This document shows, piece by piece, positions 1 to 8,076 of a DNA stretch of 64,000 nucleotides. This DNA comes from CAZMGV01 sp964621525 [NCBI: uncultured bacterium] (GTDB lineage Bacteria > JAGRBM01). The notes beneath the pieces were generated by a model, which ran no database searches, had not been told where the DNA came from, and was given only the letters and a program-made list of their open reading frames with translations. Location of the stretch: contig CAZUMS010000015.1 of NCBI GenBank assembly GCA_964621525.1, forward strand, positions 1-64,000, given 5' to 3'. How positions within the stretch are numbered: the stretch's first letter is position 1; every line of letters starts with the position of its first letter. Both the position numbers and the translations under genes were made by a program.

Positions 1-262
1 TGAAAATTAATTTCGGGCGGGATTTCGGGGTTTGGTAGGATTCGGAGCAATGGATGGTGAAGCGGTAGATCTCTCGAACGGCCAGATCGCCCACCGGCTG
101 GACTACGACGAATTCGGCAAAGTCACCCTCGACACGAACCCAGGCTTCCAGCCGTTCGGCTTCGCGGGAGGACTGTACGACCGGGATATCGGGAAAGGGG
201 CAGGAAAGTTGCTGCCTGAATACGAGAAAAGAATAAATGAAAGAAAAAGAAATAGCTACTGA
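1..262 (+). pseudogene. RHS-repeat core fragment, broken
   Basis: The frame from about position 32 encodes the highly conserved tip of RHS/YD-repeat proteins: residues around HRLDYDEFGKVTLDTN and PGFQPFGFAGGLYDRD match the RHS-associated core. The next expected residues (TGLVRFGARDYD-type) are missing; after LYDRD the frame runs into an unrelated basic tail (GKGAGKLLPEYEKRINERKRNSY region) and stops at 262. Upstream in the same frame there is a stop at 8-10, so the core is not connected to a long RHS body in this window. This looks like a displaced RHS tip, the position where polymorphic toxin tails are exchanged. The window edge hides whether a full rhs gene lies upstream in another frame. 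Confidence 0.7.
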
Positions 263-836
263 GACAATACTCAGAGTTTTGTTTCTGCTATCACTACAAT
301 GCTTTATTACTATTTCACTTGCAAGTAAGACAAATGAATTTCCTGAAATCGTGATATCGGATAAAGATATCGGGGTTACATGTGATATATTTTTGGAGTC
401 GATGAGTGCAATGAGAAATCTCTCTCAGACACCATCTAATCATATAAAATTTCATGATCACTTACCAGGAAGAGGGACCACAATCTCCATAAAGCGATTT
501 TCTGATCCTAATCCGAGTGTTGCAGACGATGAAAGTTATATATACTTGACAATGTTCTCTAATTCTAGCTTGAAGGACTCCAAGCTGAGCCTATTGGAAT
601 CGGAGGGCATTTCGTGGATCGGTTTCGTCTCGTCCGGGCAAAGCCCTAGGATTTCTAGACAATCGTGTTTTGGACACCTAGAAACGACTTCTAGCAAGAT
701 TAAAATACTGCCAGATAGGCGAACAGCTGAAATTGATATCCGTTCTAGGTATCGCGGACATGTTAAAGAGAAAATTTGTGGTATGAGCAATATAATTATA
801 GGGATGACATGCAATATACGAAACTCTGAAAAATAG
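237..836 (+). CDS. AT-rich secreted protein of unknown function
   Basis: 199 residues with a hydrophobic segment near residues 12-29 (ILRVLFLLSLQCFITISLAS) that looks like a signal peptide, followed by a soluble domain with four cysteines (about residues 49, 144, 181 and 192). I do not recognise the family. The start overlaps the end of the RHS fragment by 26 bases. Base composition is strongly AT-rich compared with the GC-rich chromosome, indicating recent transfer. By position (directly behind an RHS tip) it could be a cargo or immunity protein, but nothing in the sequence proves that. Confidence 0.6.
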   Translation: MKEKEIATETILRVLFLLSLQCFITISLASKTNEFPEIVISDKDIGVTCDIFLESMSAMRNLSQTPSNHIKFHDHLPGRGTTISIKRFSDPNPSVADDESYIYLTMFSNSSLKDSKLSLLESEGISWIGFVSSGQSPRISRQSCFGHLETTSSKIKILPDRRTAEIDIRSRYRGHVKEKICGMSNIIIGMTCNIRNSEK

Positions 837-894
837 TTTCAGAATGTGCTATGAGCTCGTCCCGAGAGCCCGTCCCCAACGTAGTTGAAAATTA

Positions 895-920
895 TGTACA
901 GTGACGATAACCACCTGACA
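895..920. repeat. Copy A of 26-nt dispersed repeat
   Basis: The 26 bases starting tgtacagtgacgataacc are matched at 25 of 26 positions by 15476-15501. Both copies sit just downstream of an AT-rich orphan gene. Read on the minus strand the repeat begins TGTCAGG, which is compatible with an insertion-sequence end, but no transposase is attached. The function is unknown. Confidence 0.75.
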
Positions 921-922
921 TA

Positions 923-950
923 GCCCCTATAAGGCGGCTTTTAGGCGGCC
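923..950. repeat. GC-rich motif shared with 14974-15001
   Basis: A 28-nt stretch starting gcccctataaggcgg and ending aggcggcc resembles 14974-15001 (starts gcccctgtaacggcgg, same end). About two thirds of positions agree without gaps. It follows directly on repeat copy A. The third site (15507 onward) shares only the first part (gcccct, then aagg). Confidence 0.4.
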
Positions 951-1027
951 TCCGCTCCTTTCGTTTCGGGTGGTTTGGGCAGGCCCTCAATGACTTCAGA
1001 GATATCGGGATATAATGGAGCGAAATT

Positions 1028-1360
1028 ATGTGCTCACCTCAGTATTATATAATCTTCATTCCAATCATTATCATTATCATAGAAACACTAGTTCGGATGC
1101 ATTTTCATAGTACATATATAAAACTGTTAGAGTACCTGATGGAACGTACAATATCGACATTTATTCTTATCTTCGCGATATTTTTAACTGGTATATCATT
1201 TGGCGTCTTAGGCGGGTGTATATATTCGGCCCCATGTGTTGATTCCGAGAGGATTTCCGCAATGTGTATCATTCATTTCTTAGTAATACATATATCATAC
1301 TCATTAGCGATATTATCATTCCATAAGAGATTTATTCAGACCATCGGCCGCTCGAAATAG
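1028..1360 (+). CDS. AT-rich small membrane protein, unknown
   Basis: 110 residues with three or four hydrophobic segments (roughly 6-20, 43-66 and 80-98), so an integral membrane protein. No family recognised. AT-rich and unlike the surrounding chromosome; it belongs to the same foreign block as the gene at 237-836. A TATAAT sequence at 1011-1016 lies just ahead of the start but leaves almost no leader and has no clear -35 partner. The block ends at the IS5-type remnant that begins about 13 bases after the stop. Confidence 0.5.
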   Translation: MCSPQYYIIFIPIIIIIIETLVRMHFHSTYIKLLEYLMERTISTFILIFAIFLTGISFGVLGGCIYSAPCVDSERISAMCIIHFLVIHISYSLAILSFHKRFIQTIGRSK

Positions 1361-1372
1361 GGCACTTATCAT

Positions 1373-1500
1373 TAGGCTCTGTCTGAAAATCCGAACTTGC
1401 AGGATTTCGCGTGATCATGGCGAGTGTGACGAAGGCGAGAAAAATGACAGCGGGCTTGTCGAAGCGGAGCAGAATCCTGGAACGCTTCGCTTTTCCCTGA
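1373..1500 (-). mobile_element. IS5-type transposase remnant with terminal repeat
   Basis: Read on the minus strand, about 35 codons give RILLRFDKPAVIFLAFVTLA and on to SSDFQTEPN, which matches the C-terminus of IS5-family transposases (the RYDKxAxxFLAxVxLA signature). The reading ends at an aggctctgtctgaaaatccg sequence (1374-1393), typical of the inverted-repeat end of IS5/IS427-type elements. The upstream part is frame-shifted and lost, so this is a dead end-fragment. It marks the boundary between the AT-rich block and the pil promoter region. Confidence 0.65.
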
Positions 1501-1850
1501 GATCGGGAATGGTCTCCTGGCAGTTCTACCCCGCCCCACTTGCCTCCCCGGCGCCTGGCGCGCGAAGGTCCGGGTAAGCGCCGGAACGGTTGCTTGATAT
1601 TTTCGTCAACCCCGTAACAGTCAGTTCCGGTCCCGTTCGCGCGGTTTTCCATACTCTAGACCCGCGATTTTTACTTACATAAGACATGCTTAATGAACGG
1701 ACTAAATAGGCATCCGTTGTCGCCGATCCCCCGAAAGATGACGGCATAACATGCTGATATTATTGGATTATATGGCCAATTGGCGGCGGGGTCCCGGAAT
1801 TCATCTGAAGGTCAATTATATATAATTTTGCTTCTTTAAGCGGGAATTTC
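1501..1850. other. Gene-free stretch
   Basis: No convincing coding sequence. The left half is GC-rich debris that may be further decayed insertion-sequence DNA. The right half turns AT-rich (tatatataatt around 1818-1828) and leads into the pil promoter. Confidence 0.5.
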
Positions 1851-1880
1851 ACTGTCAAAGTCATTTCTTTTCTTGACAGT
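1851..1880. promoter_or_regulatory. Inverted repeat over the pil promoter -35 box
   Basis: Perfect 8-bp arms actgtcaa (1851-1858) and ttgacagt (1873-1880) are separated by 14 bases. The right arm contains the TTGACA -35 box of the promoter below. This is a good candidate operator, possibly for the XRE regulator that is the first gene of the operon. Confidence 0.5.
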
Positions 1881-1900
1881 CGGGATGAATGGGCCATAAT
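1873..1900 (+). promoter_or_regulatory. Candidate sigma-70 promoter for the pil operon
   Basis: Consensus TTGACA at 1873-1878, a 16-bp spacer, and CATAAT at 1895-1900. It lies about 57 bases ahead of the XRE gene and no other gene intervenes. Confidence 0.65.
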
Positions 1901-1956
1901 GACCCTTACCTTCCACCCCACATCTGGAACTCGCCTGGAGCGATTTCGAGCGCAAT

Positions 1957-2235
1957 ATGTCGTCTTTTGTTCACGGCGCATCGAGTGGGGAACTGGTCCG
2001 GACCAAACCGTCCGCGGCCGGGCTTTCCAGAAACAACGTCCGCAAGCTTCGCGAAGCCCTGCTCATGTCCAAGGCGGAGCTGGCTCGCCGGGCAGGGGTG
2101 AGTTCGCTTACAATTGACCGGATCGAGGCCGGCCACGACTGCCGAATGGATACCAAGCGCAAGGTGATTCTCGCGCTGGGTCTCAAGCTGTCGGAACGGC
2201 ACAAGGTGTTCGCCGACCAGGGCGAAGCGGCCTGA
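1957..2235 (+). CDS. XRE-family helix-turn-helix regulator upstream of pilM
   Basis: 92 residues. Residues about 25-60 form an XRE-type helix-turn-helix (NNVRKLREALLMSKAELARR, then AGVSSLTIDRIE), followed by a conserved GHDCRMDTKRKVILALGLKL segment. A very similar small regulator precedes pilM in many deltaproteobacteria, so I take it as a local pilus regulator. It is the first gene after the promoter at 1873-1900 and ends 66 bases before pilM. The N-terminal 20 residues are weakly conserved in composition, and a start nearer residue 20 is possible. Confidence 0.8.
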   Translation: MSSFVHGASSGELVRTKPSAAGLSRNNVRKLREALLMSKAELARRAGVSSLTIDRIEAGHDCRMDTKRKVILALGLKLSERHKVFADQGEAA

Positions 2236-2301
2236 GGCACGGGTGGTTTTCGAGATGAACGCGAACGACCGGAATTTCCTGACGAGAGAGGTGAACAGAC
2301 C

Positions 2302-3378
2302 GTGATCAGCTTGTTCGGCGGTGAAAAGCGGCTGATCGGCCTCGACATCGGCTCGCATTCGGTGAAGGCCTGCGTGCTGAAGCCCTCCAAGAAGGGCTGG
2401 AAGCTCGTCAAGTACGGCGTGCGCGAGCTGCCGTCGGAGTGTATCGTCGACGGCGCGATCATGAACGGCGCGGCGGTGAGCGAGGTCATCACCGAGCTCC
2501 TGACCGAGCTCAACCCCAAGCTCAAGGGCTGCGCGACCTCCATTTCGGGCAACTCGGTCATCATCAAGATCATCCAGGTGCCGTTCATGGCGGCCGACAC
2601 GCTGCGGGATTCGATCCAGTTCGAGGCCGAGCAGTACGTGCCCTTCGACATCAACGACGTGAACCTGGACTTCGAGATCCTCTCGGCCGAGGCGGACGCC
2701 CAGGGCAAGATGGACGTGCTGCTCGTCGCCGCGAAGAAGGACATGGTGAACGACTACGCCACCGTGATCTCGGAATCGGGTTATATCTGCGAGGTCGTCG
2801 AGCACGACGCGTTCTCGCTCGAGAACATGTTCGGCGCCAACTACGAGCTGGCCGAGGGCGAGATCGTCGCCCTCGTGGACGTGGGCGCGTCGGTGACGAA
2901 CCTGAACGTGCTGAAGTCGGGCCGGTGCGTGTTCACCCGCGACGCCGCGATCGGCGGCAACCTCCTGACGGAGGAGATCCAGAAGCAGCTGAACGTCAGC
3001 TACCGCGAGGCCGAGACCTTCAAGATCGGCCGCCGGGCCGACGAGGCCTCCGACGAGGTGATCCCGCAGGAAGTGGAATCGATCATCTCGACGGTGGGCG
3101 AGCAGATCGTCACCGAGATCCAGAAGTCGGTCGATTACTTCATCGGCCAGGCGACGGACCAGACGATTTCCAAGATCTATCTGTCGGGCGGGGCGTCGCA
3201 GACGCCGGGCCTTCTGAAGCTGCTCCAGGAGCGGCTCAGCATCCCGTGCGAGTTCGTGAACCCCTTCAACTCCATCGTCTATTCGGAGAAGGAGTTCGAG
3301 CCGGCCGCACTGGAGCGCGACGCCGCCCAGATGGCCGTGTCGGTCGGGCTGGCGATGCGCCGGGTGGGTGACAAATGA
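2302..3378 (+). CDS. pilM: Type IV pilus inner-membrane platform protein PilM
   Basis: 358 residues, the usual PilM length. Actin-like ATPase fold of the cytoplasmic PilM: phosphate-1 motif LIGLDIGSHSVKACVL at 10-25, a second nucleotide motif ALVDVGASVTNLNVL near 190-204, and the adenosine motif IYLSGGASQTPGL near 292-304. PilM binds the N-terminal tail of PilN and links the motor to the alignment complex. GTG start with GAGAGAGG eight bases upstream. The gene overlaps pilN by four bases (ATGA), showing translational coupling in pilMNOPQ. Confidence 0.95.
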   Translation: MISLFGGEKRLIGLDIGSHSVKACVLKPSKKGWKLVKYGVRELPSECIVDGAIMNGAAVSEVITELLTELNPKLKGCATSISGNSVIIKIIQVPFMAADTLRDSIQFEAEQYVPFDINDVNLDFEILSAEADAQGKMDVLLVAAKKDMVNDYATVISESGYICEVVEHDAFSLENMFGANYELAEGEIVALVDVGASVTNLNVLKSGRCVFTRDAAIGGNLLTEEIQKQLNVSYREAETFKIGRRADEASDEVIPQEVESIISTVGEQIVTEIQKSVDYFIGQATDQTISKIYLSGGASQTPGLLKLLQERLSIPCEFVNPFNSIVYSEKEFEPAALERDAAQMAVSVGLAMRRVGDK

Positions 3379-3959
3379 TCAAGATCAACCTCATACCGCC
3401 GCGGATCTCCAAGCGCGAGCTCCAGCTCCGGCAGGAAGCGGCGATCTTCATCTTCGTCGTGTTCGTCACGCTCGTGGCCTGGATCTACGTGGTGTCGGAA
3501 ATCAGCGGCGAGAAGGCCACCTGGGCGGCCAAGATCAAGCAGCACGAGCAGCGGCTCGAGGTGCTCAAGCCCGTCGAGAAGGAAATCGAGGAGTTCAAGA
3601 AGCAGCGCGAGGTGCTCCAGTCGCGGCAGGAGACGATCGACAAGCTGATCAACGCCCGCACCGGCCCCGCCCGGATCATGCAGGACATCGCCGGCGCCAA
3701 GCCGCTCAAGCTGTGGCTCACGAGCTTCAAGCAGACCGGCCAGTCGCTGGTGCTGGAAGGGCTCGCCGACGACAGCTCGACGGTGATCGAGTTCGTGAAC
3801 CGGCTCCGCGAGCGGGAATCGTTCCAGTCGGTCGAGACCCAGCAGCTCCAGGAAGCCGAGGGCAAGGACGCCGCGAAGCTGAGCAAGGGCAAGGCAGCGA
3901 CGGGCCTGACCAAGACGGTGAAGTTCAAGCTGCTCACCACGGTTACCAACAAGGCCTGA
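3375..3959 (+). CDS. pilN: Type IV pilus alignment protein PilN
   Basis: 194 residues. The short cytoplasmic N-terminus MIKINLIPPR carries the conserved INLLP-type motif that docks into PilM. One transmembrane helix follows at about 25-45 (EAAIFIFVVFVTLVAWIYVV), then a periplasmic coiled coil at about 50-95 (heptad-like K/E/Q-rich) and a small ferredoxin-like domain. PilN pairs with PilO in the periplasm. Start overlaps the pilM stop. Confidence 0.95.
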   Translation: MIKINLIPPRISKRELQLRQEAAIFIFVVFVTLVAWIYVVSEISGEKATWAAKIKQHEQRLEVLKPVEKEIEEFKKQREVLQSRQETIDKLINARTGPARIMQDIAGAKPLKLWLTSFKQTGQSLVLEGLADDSSTVIEFVNRLRERESFQSVETQQLQEAEGKDAAKLSKGKAATGLTKTVKFKLLTTVTNKA

Positions 3960-3996
3960 GCGGCCGGAAGAAGAAGCAGGAACGCGAGGCACGGAC

Positions 3997-4659
3997 ATGG
4001 CAGGAATACTCGACCAGCTGCCCATTGAGGATATCAAGAAGGGGCTGAACGTCTACCTGAAGTGGCCGGTGGCCAACAAGGTGGCGCTCCACTTCGGCGT
4101 CGTCGCCGCCATCAGCGCCGCGTTCTACTTCGGCCTTTACGACGCGACCAAGATCGACATCGCGAGACTGAAGACCAAGTTCGCCGAGCTGGACAAGCGG
4201 CTCGTCGAGGCGGAGGCGCTCGGCGCCCAGCGCGACAAGTTCCTGGACGAGATCAACCGCCTGCGCGACGCGATTGCCGAGGCCCAGACCCGGCTGCCGC
4301 TCCAGGCGAAGATGAACGAGTTCATCAACCAGGTGACGCGCATCGGCAAGGACAACGGCATCGTGTTCACCAACGTGGCGCCGAAGAAGGAAGAGCCGAT
4401 CCAGTTCTACGCCAAGATTCCGCTCTATCTCGAGATGGAAGGCCGGTACCACGGCCTGGGCATCTTCTTCAACGAACTGGCGAACCAGCAGCGCATCATC
4501 AACCTCACGGATGTGACGATGGAGAGCGGCAAGGGCGCCGAGGCCGGCGAGAGCCTGCTCAAGGTGAAGGCGACGGCGACCACGTTCCGCTTCCTCAAGG
4601 ACACGGAGCAGGAAGAGGCCGCGAAAGCTGCCAAGACCAAGAAAGGCGGCAAGAAGTAA
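3997..4659 (+). CDS. pilO: Type IV pilus alignment protein PilO
   Basis: 220 residues. Cytoplasmic N-terminus, one membrane helix at about 27-48 (KVALHFGVVAAISAAFYFGL), coiled coil at about 52-100, then the PilO periplasmic domain ending in a lysine-rich tail. It forms heterodimers with PilN and contacts the lipoprotein PilP. Starts 37 bases after pilN and ends in a TAATG one-base overlap with pilP. Confidence 0.95.
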   Translation: MAGILDQLPIEDIKKGLNVYLKWPVANKVALHFGVVAAISAAFYFGLYDATKIDIARLKTKFAELDKRLVEAEALGAQRDKFLDEINRLRDAIAEAQTRLPLQAKMNEFINQVTRIGKDNGIVFTNVAPKKEEPIQFYAKIPLYLEMEGRYHGLGIFFNELANQQRIINLTDVTMESGKGAEAGESLLKVKATATTFRFLKDTEQEEAAKAAKTKKGGKK

Positions 4660-5375
4660 TGAAACCCTTCAAGGCCAACCTTTCCCTGATCGGTATGGGG
4701 CTTCTTGCCCTGGCCGCAGCCCGTCCGGCATCCGCTGCCGAGGCGCCTGCGCCGGTTCCCGCCAGTACGGCTCCGGCCGCGGCGGACAAGACCGCACCTT
4801 CGACGGCTCCGGCCGCGCCCGCGGGCACCGCTCCGGCGGCCGCGGCGGCCCAGGCACCGGGTACGGCTCCGGCCGCGCCTGCGGGCACCGCTCCGGCAGC
4901 GCCCGCTGTCGGCGCACCTGCCGAGGGCGCCCCTGGCGATGCAACGGCCGGTGTGGTCGGCACCGTTCCGGCGGCTCCGGCCGAGCAGGGTTTCCGGTAC
5001 GATGCCTCGTTGCCCGATCCGTTCGTGCCGTACTCGGAGCCGATCCTGAAATGTCCGGCGCCAGGCGAGCCGCTGCCGCCGGGCACGGTCGTTCCGGAAG
5101 AATGCGGTGACGAGATCAAGGAACCGCTCGAGCTGTTCGAGCTGAACGACATCGCCGTACTCGGAATCATCTGGGGCATCCGCGATTCGCGGGCCAAGGT
5201 GAAGGATCCGGACGGCAACTACTGGACGGTCCGCGTCGGTCAGAAGATCGGCAAGAACCGCGGCCGGATCAAGGCGATCCGCGAGGGCGAAATCGAAGTC
5301 GAGGAGCGGTTCTGGGACGAAGGTCTCAGGGCCTACCAGAAGATCACGTCGACGATGGCGATGCAGAAGTCTTAA
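4659..5375 (+). CDS. pilP: Type IV pilus assembly protein PilP
   Basis: 238 residues starting at the ATG that overlaps the pilO stop (TAATG). Signal sequence at about 8-27, then a long Ala/Pro/Thr/Gly-rich linker (about 28-115) and the conserved PilP domain (about 120-238: DPFVPYSEPILK, ELFELNDIAVLGIIWG, VRVGQKIGKNRGRIKAI, IEVEERF). No clear lipobox cysteine follows the signal sequence, although PilP is usually a lipoprotein, so membrane anchoring may differ here. PilP bridges PilNO and the secretin PilQ. Confidence 0.92.
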   Translation: MKPFKANLSLIGMGLLALAAARPASAAEAPAPVPASTAPAAADKTAPSTAPAAPAGTAPAAAAAQAPGTAPAAPAGTAPAAPAVGAPAEGAPGDATAGVVGTVPAAPAEQGFRYDASLPDPFVPYSEPILKCPAPGEPLPPGTVVPEECGDEIKEPLELFELNDIAVLGIIWGIRDSRAKVKDPDGNYWTVRVGQKIGKNRGRIKAIREGEIEVEERFWDEGLRAYQKITSTMAMQKS

Positions 5376-5430
5376 CAGCCGGGCGATGGACCGGTGGACG
5401 AGTTACGGGAACGTATAGGAGATGTCAGTC

Positions 5431-8025
5431 ATGTTTTCAGCCACTAGCCGGATGATGCGGAAAGCAGGAGCGCTTGCGCTGGCCGCGGCCTTCGCCGGGC
5501 AGCCGGTTGCCGTCCGTGCGGCGCGGGGCCCCGTGCCCGCGACCTGGATCGCCCAGGCCGAAGTGTCCGGCGTCGCTACCGCCATCACCGGTTTCCGGGT
5601 CGAGCAGCGCGGAGATTTCACGGACATCATCATCAGCACGAACGGCAAGGAGGTCGAGTTCGACAACTATCCGCTCGACGCCCCGCCGCGCCTGGTGGTC
5701 GATATCCGGAACGTGCGCAACGAATCCGGCCTGACGAGCGTGGATCCGGGACCGAGCAAGCTGATCTCCAGCGTCCGCGTCGTGGACAGCCCTGACCGCG
5801 TCCGCATGATCGTCGAGCTGAACGAGGAGCGTTTCGAGCCGGCAGCCACCGCCAGGGCCGGGAAGATTCTCATCAGTCTGGCCGCCGGCGGCGTCGTTCC
5901 GCAGCTGCCGACCGATTTCGACACTCCGCCCGCCGTGGCGGCCGCGCCCGTCGCGGCCGAACCGGCTCCGGCCGAGCTTCCGCCGCCTCCGGCTGCGGAA
6001 CCCGCTCCGGCAGCCGTTGCTGAGGCCGAACTGCCTCCGCCTCCGGCACCCGAGCCCGCCGCCGCCCCGGAACCGCCGCCCGCGCCCGAAGCGCCGGCCG
6101 CTGCTCCGGCCGCTGCTCCGGCCGCTGCGGAGCCGCTGATCGAGATCGAACCGGAGGCCGCGCCGGTTGCGGCGGCTCCGCTTCCGCCGCCTCCGGCGCC
6201 CGAGCCCGCCGCTCCGCCTGCGGCCGAACTGCCTCCGCCTCCTGCGGTTGTGGCAGCTCCGGTCCCGGAGGCCGCGCCCGCCGCCTATCCCAAGGTGGAG
6301 AGCGTGAAGATCCAGACCAAGGGCAAGCAGGCGCTCGTGGTGATCAAGTCCGAGAAGCTGGTTTCACCCGATGTCGGCAGCCCGAGTCCGAACGAGATCG
6401 AGGTGCGGCTCGTGGGCGTCGAGATGCCGGCCGAGCTGGTTTCCGTCCAGCTGGTGGACGACGAAACGTCCTATATCTCGAAGGTGACGTCCGTCGCCGA
6501 TGCAACGAACGTGCTGCCCATGGCGAAGGTGAACATCTCGCTCCGGGCTCCCGTCGAGCACACGATGGCGACCGATCCCAAGACCGGGACCGTGACGATC
6601 AAGCTGCCGGCGAAGATTCCGCCGAAAGCTCCGGTAGCCCCGGCCGCCGTGGCGGCGGCTCCCCAGCAGCCTGCCGCTGCACCGGCAGCGGCTTCCGCCC
6701 CGACCGGCGATCTTGAAGCGGCCGACACCGGCATCAGGACGCAGTCCCAGAGTGTCGTGGAGATCTCCCAGGCGGCCGTCGCCGGCGGCGGAAAGCTCGC
6801 GTCGGCTGCCGCCGAAGGCTACACCGGCACGCGCATGTCGCTCGAGTTCCGCGAGGCGGATATCCGGGACGTGCTGTCGCTGATCGCCGAAGTCGCCCAG
6901 CTCAACCTCATTGCCAGCCCGGAGGTCAAGGGCGATATCAGCATCTACCTGAAGAACGTTCCGTGGGACCAGGCTCTCGATATCATCCTCGAGACGAACA
7001 ACCTGGGCAAACGCCGTATCGGAAACGTGATCCGCGTGGCCCCCAAGGAGCAGCTGCAGCAGGAAGAAGAGGCCCGTCTGGCGGCCATCCAGCAGCAGGA
7101 GCAGCTGGAACCGCTCCAGTTCCAGATCGTTCCGGTCAACTATGCGGACGCCGAGGATCTTGCCACCCGCGTGAAGCCGCTGCTGACATCGCGCGGCATG
7201 GCCCAGGTCGATCCGCGGAGCAACAGCCTGCTGCTCCAGGATACCCAGCGGGCGATCGACACGGTTGTGCAGATGGTTCGTTCTCTGGATACCCAGACCG
7301 GCCAGATCCTTCTTGAGGCCCGGGTCGTGACGACCACTCTCGATTTCATCCGCGAATTCGGTATCCAGTGGGGCGGCCGGTTCCTGGCTTCTCCGCAGAC
7401 GGGTAATGCTTTCGGGGACAATGTCTTCCAGAACAACTTCATGGTCGATCTGCCGGTATCCGCGGTGGGCCAGCGTGCCGGCCAGTCGATCGGCTTCAGC
7501 TTCGGAACCCTGTCGGAAGCGTTCAATCTGGACGTCATCCTCTCGGCCTCCGAGTCGACCGGCCAGAGCCGCATTATCGCGACCCCGCGGGTGAGTGTTG
7601 TCGACAATACCCAGGCGACGATCGAGACCGGTATTTCGATCCCGGTAACGGTTTCCCAGGGCGGTGCGATTTCGACCACCTACCGCGATGCGACCCTCGG
7701 CGTGAAGGTCAAGCCGCAGATCACGAGCGACAAGACGATTCTCCTCAAATTCGAGGTGTCCGACAACCAGGTGAACCCTGCCATTACGGACGCCTTCGGC
7801 AATGCGGCCATCAACAAGAACGAAGCGAAATCCACGCTGCTGGTCCGGGACGGCCAGACGGCGGTGATCGGCGGCGTTGCGCGCTACACGGCGGGCTTCA
7901 ACGAGATCAAGGTGCCGTTCATGAGCCAGATCCCGTTCCTCGGGTACCTGTTCAAGACGAGCGCCCAGACGGACCGCCGCGAAGAGCTGCTGTTCTTCAT
8001 TACCCCGACGATCCTGACGGATTAA
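5431..8025 (+). CDS. pilQ: Type IV pilus secretin PilQ
   Basis: 864 residues. An ATG at 5422 directly abuts the AGGAG ribosome site (5417-5421), so the in-frame ATG at 5431, nine bases downstream, is the better start. Signal peptide about 1-30; AMIN domain about 55-150; Pro/Ala/Glu linker about 160-285; second AMIN domain about 289-390; another linker; STN-like N0 domain about 469-540 (MSLEFREADIRDVLSLIAEV); secretin N1 domain about 560-620; outer-membrane secretin channel about 650-860, ending LLFFITPTILTD. AMIN domains bind peptidoglycan. Forms the outer-membrane pore for the pilus fibre. Confidence 0.95.
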   Translation: MFSATSRMMRKAGALALAAAFAGQPVAVRAARGPVPATWIAQAEVSGVATAITGFRVEQRGDFTDIIISTNGKEVEFDNYPLDAPPRLVVDIRNVRNESGLTSVDPGPSKLISSVRVVDSPDRVRMIVELNEERFEPAATARAGKILISLAAGGVVPQLPTDFDTPPAVAAAPVAAEPAPAELPPPPAAEPAPAAVAEAELPPPPAPEPAAAPEPPPAPEAPAAAPAAAPAAAEPLIEIEPEAAPVAAAPLPPPPAPEPAAPPAAELPPPPAVVAAPVPEAAPAAYPKVESVKIQTKGKQALVVIKSEKLVSPDVGSPSPNEIEVRLVGVEMPAELVSVQLVDDETSYISKVTSVADATNVLPMAKVNISLRAPVEHTMATDPKTGTVTIKLPAKIPPKAPVAPAAVAAAPQQPAAAPAAASAPTGDLEAADTGIRTQSQSVVEISQAAVAGGGKLASAAAEGYTGTRMSLEFREADIRDVLSLIAEVAQLNLIASPEVKGDISIYLKNVPWDQALDIILETNNLGKRRIGNVIRVAPKEQLQQEEEARLAAIQQQEQLEPLQFQIVPVNYADAEDLATRVKPLLTSRGMAQVDPRSNSLLLQDTQRAIDTVVQMVRSLDTQTGQILLEARVVTTTLDFIREFGIQWGGRFLASPQTGNAFGDNVFQNNFMVDLPVSAVGQRAGQSIGFSFGTLSEAFNLDVILSASESTGQSRIIATPRVSVVDNTQATIETGISIPVTVSQGGAISTTYRDATLGVKVKPQITSDKTILLKFEVSDNQVNPAITDAFGNAAINKNEAKSTLLVRDGQTAVIGGVARYTAGFNEIKVPFMSQIPFLGYLFKTSAQTDRREELLFFITPTILTD

Positions 8026-8076
8026 GTCACAGACGAGGGCGCTAAAACCCAGTAGCCTAGCAGACGGAGTATGACC

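Noticed and set aside
895-1000. Integron attC site
   Set aside because: The AT-rich genes followed by short repeats suggested cassettes, but GTTRRRY/RYYYAAC core sites and the paired arms of attC are missing.
4700-4960. Repetitive DNA in pilP, and similar in pilQ (5920-6290)
   Set aside because: These are Ala/Pro linker codons in secretion-machine proteins, not a CRISPR or a mobile repeat.
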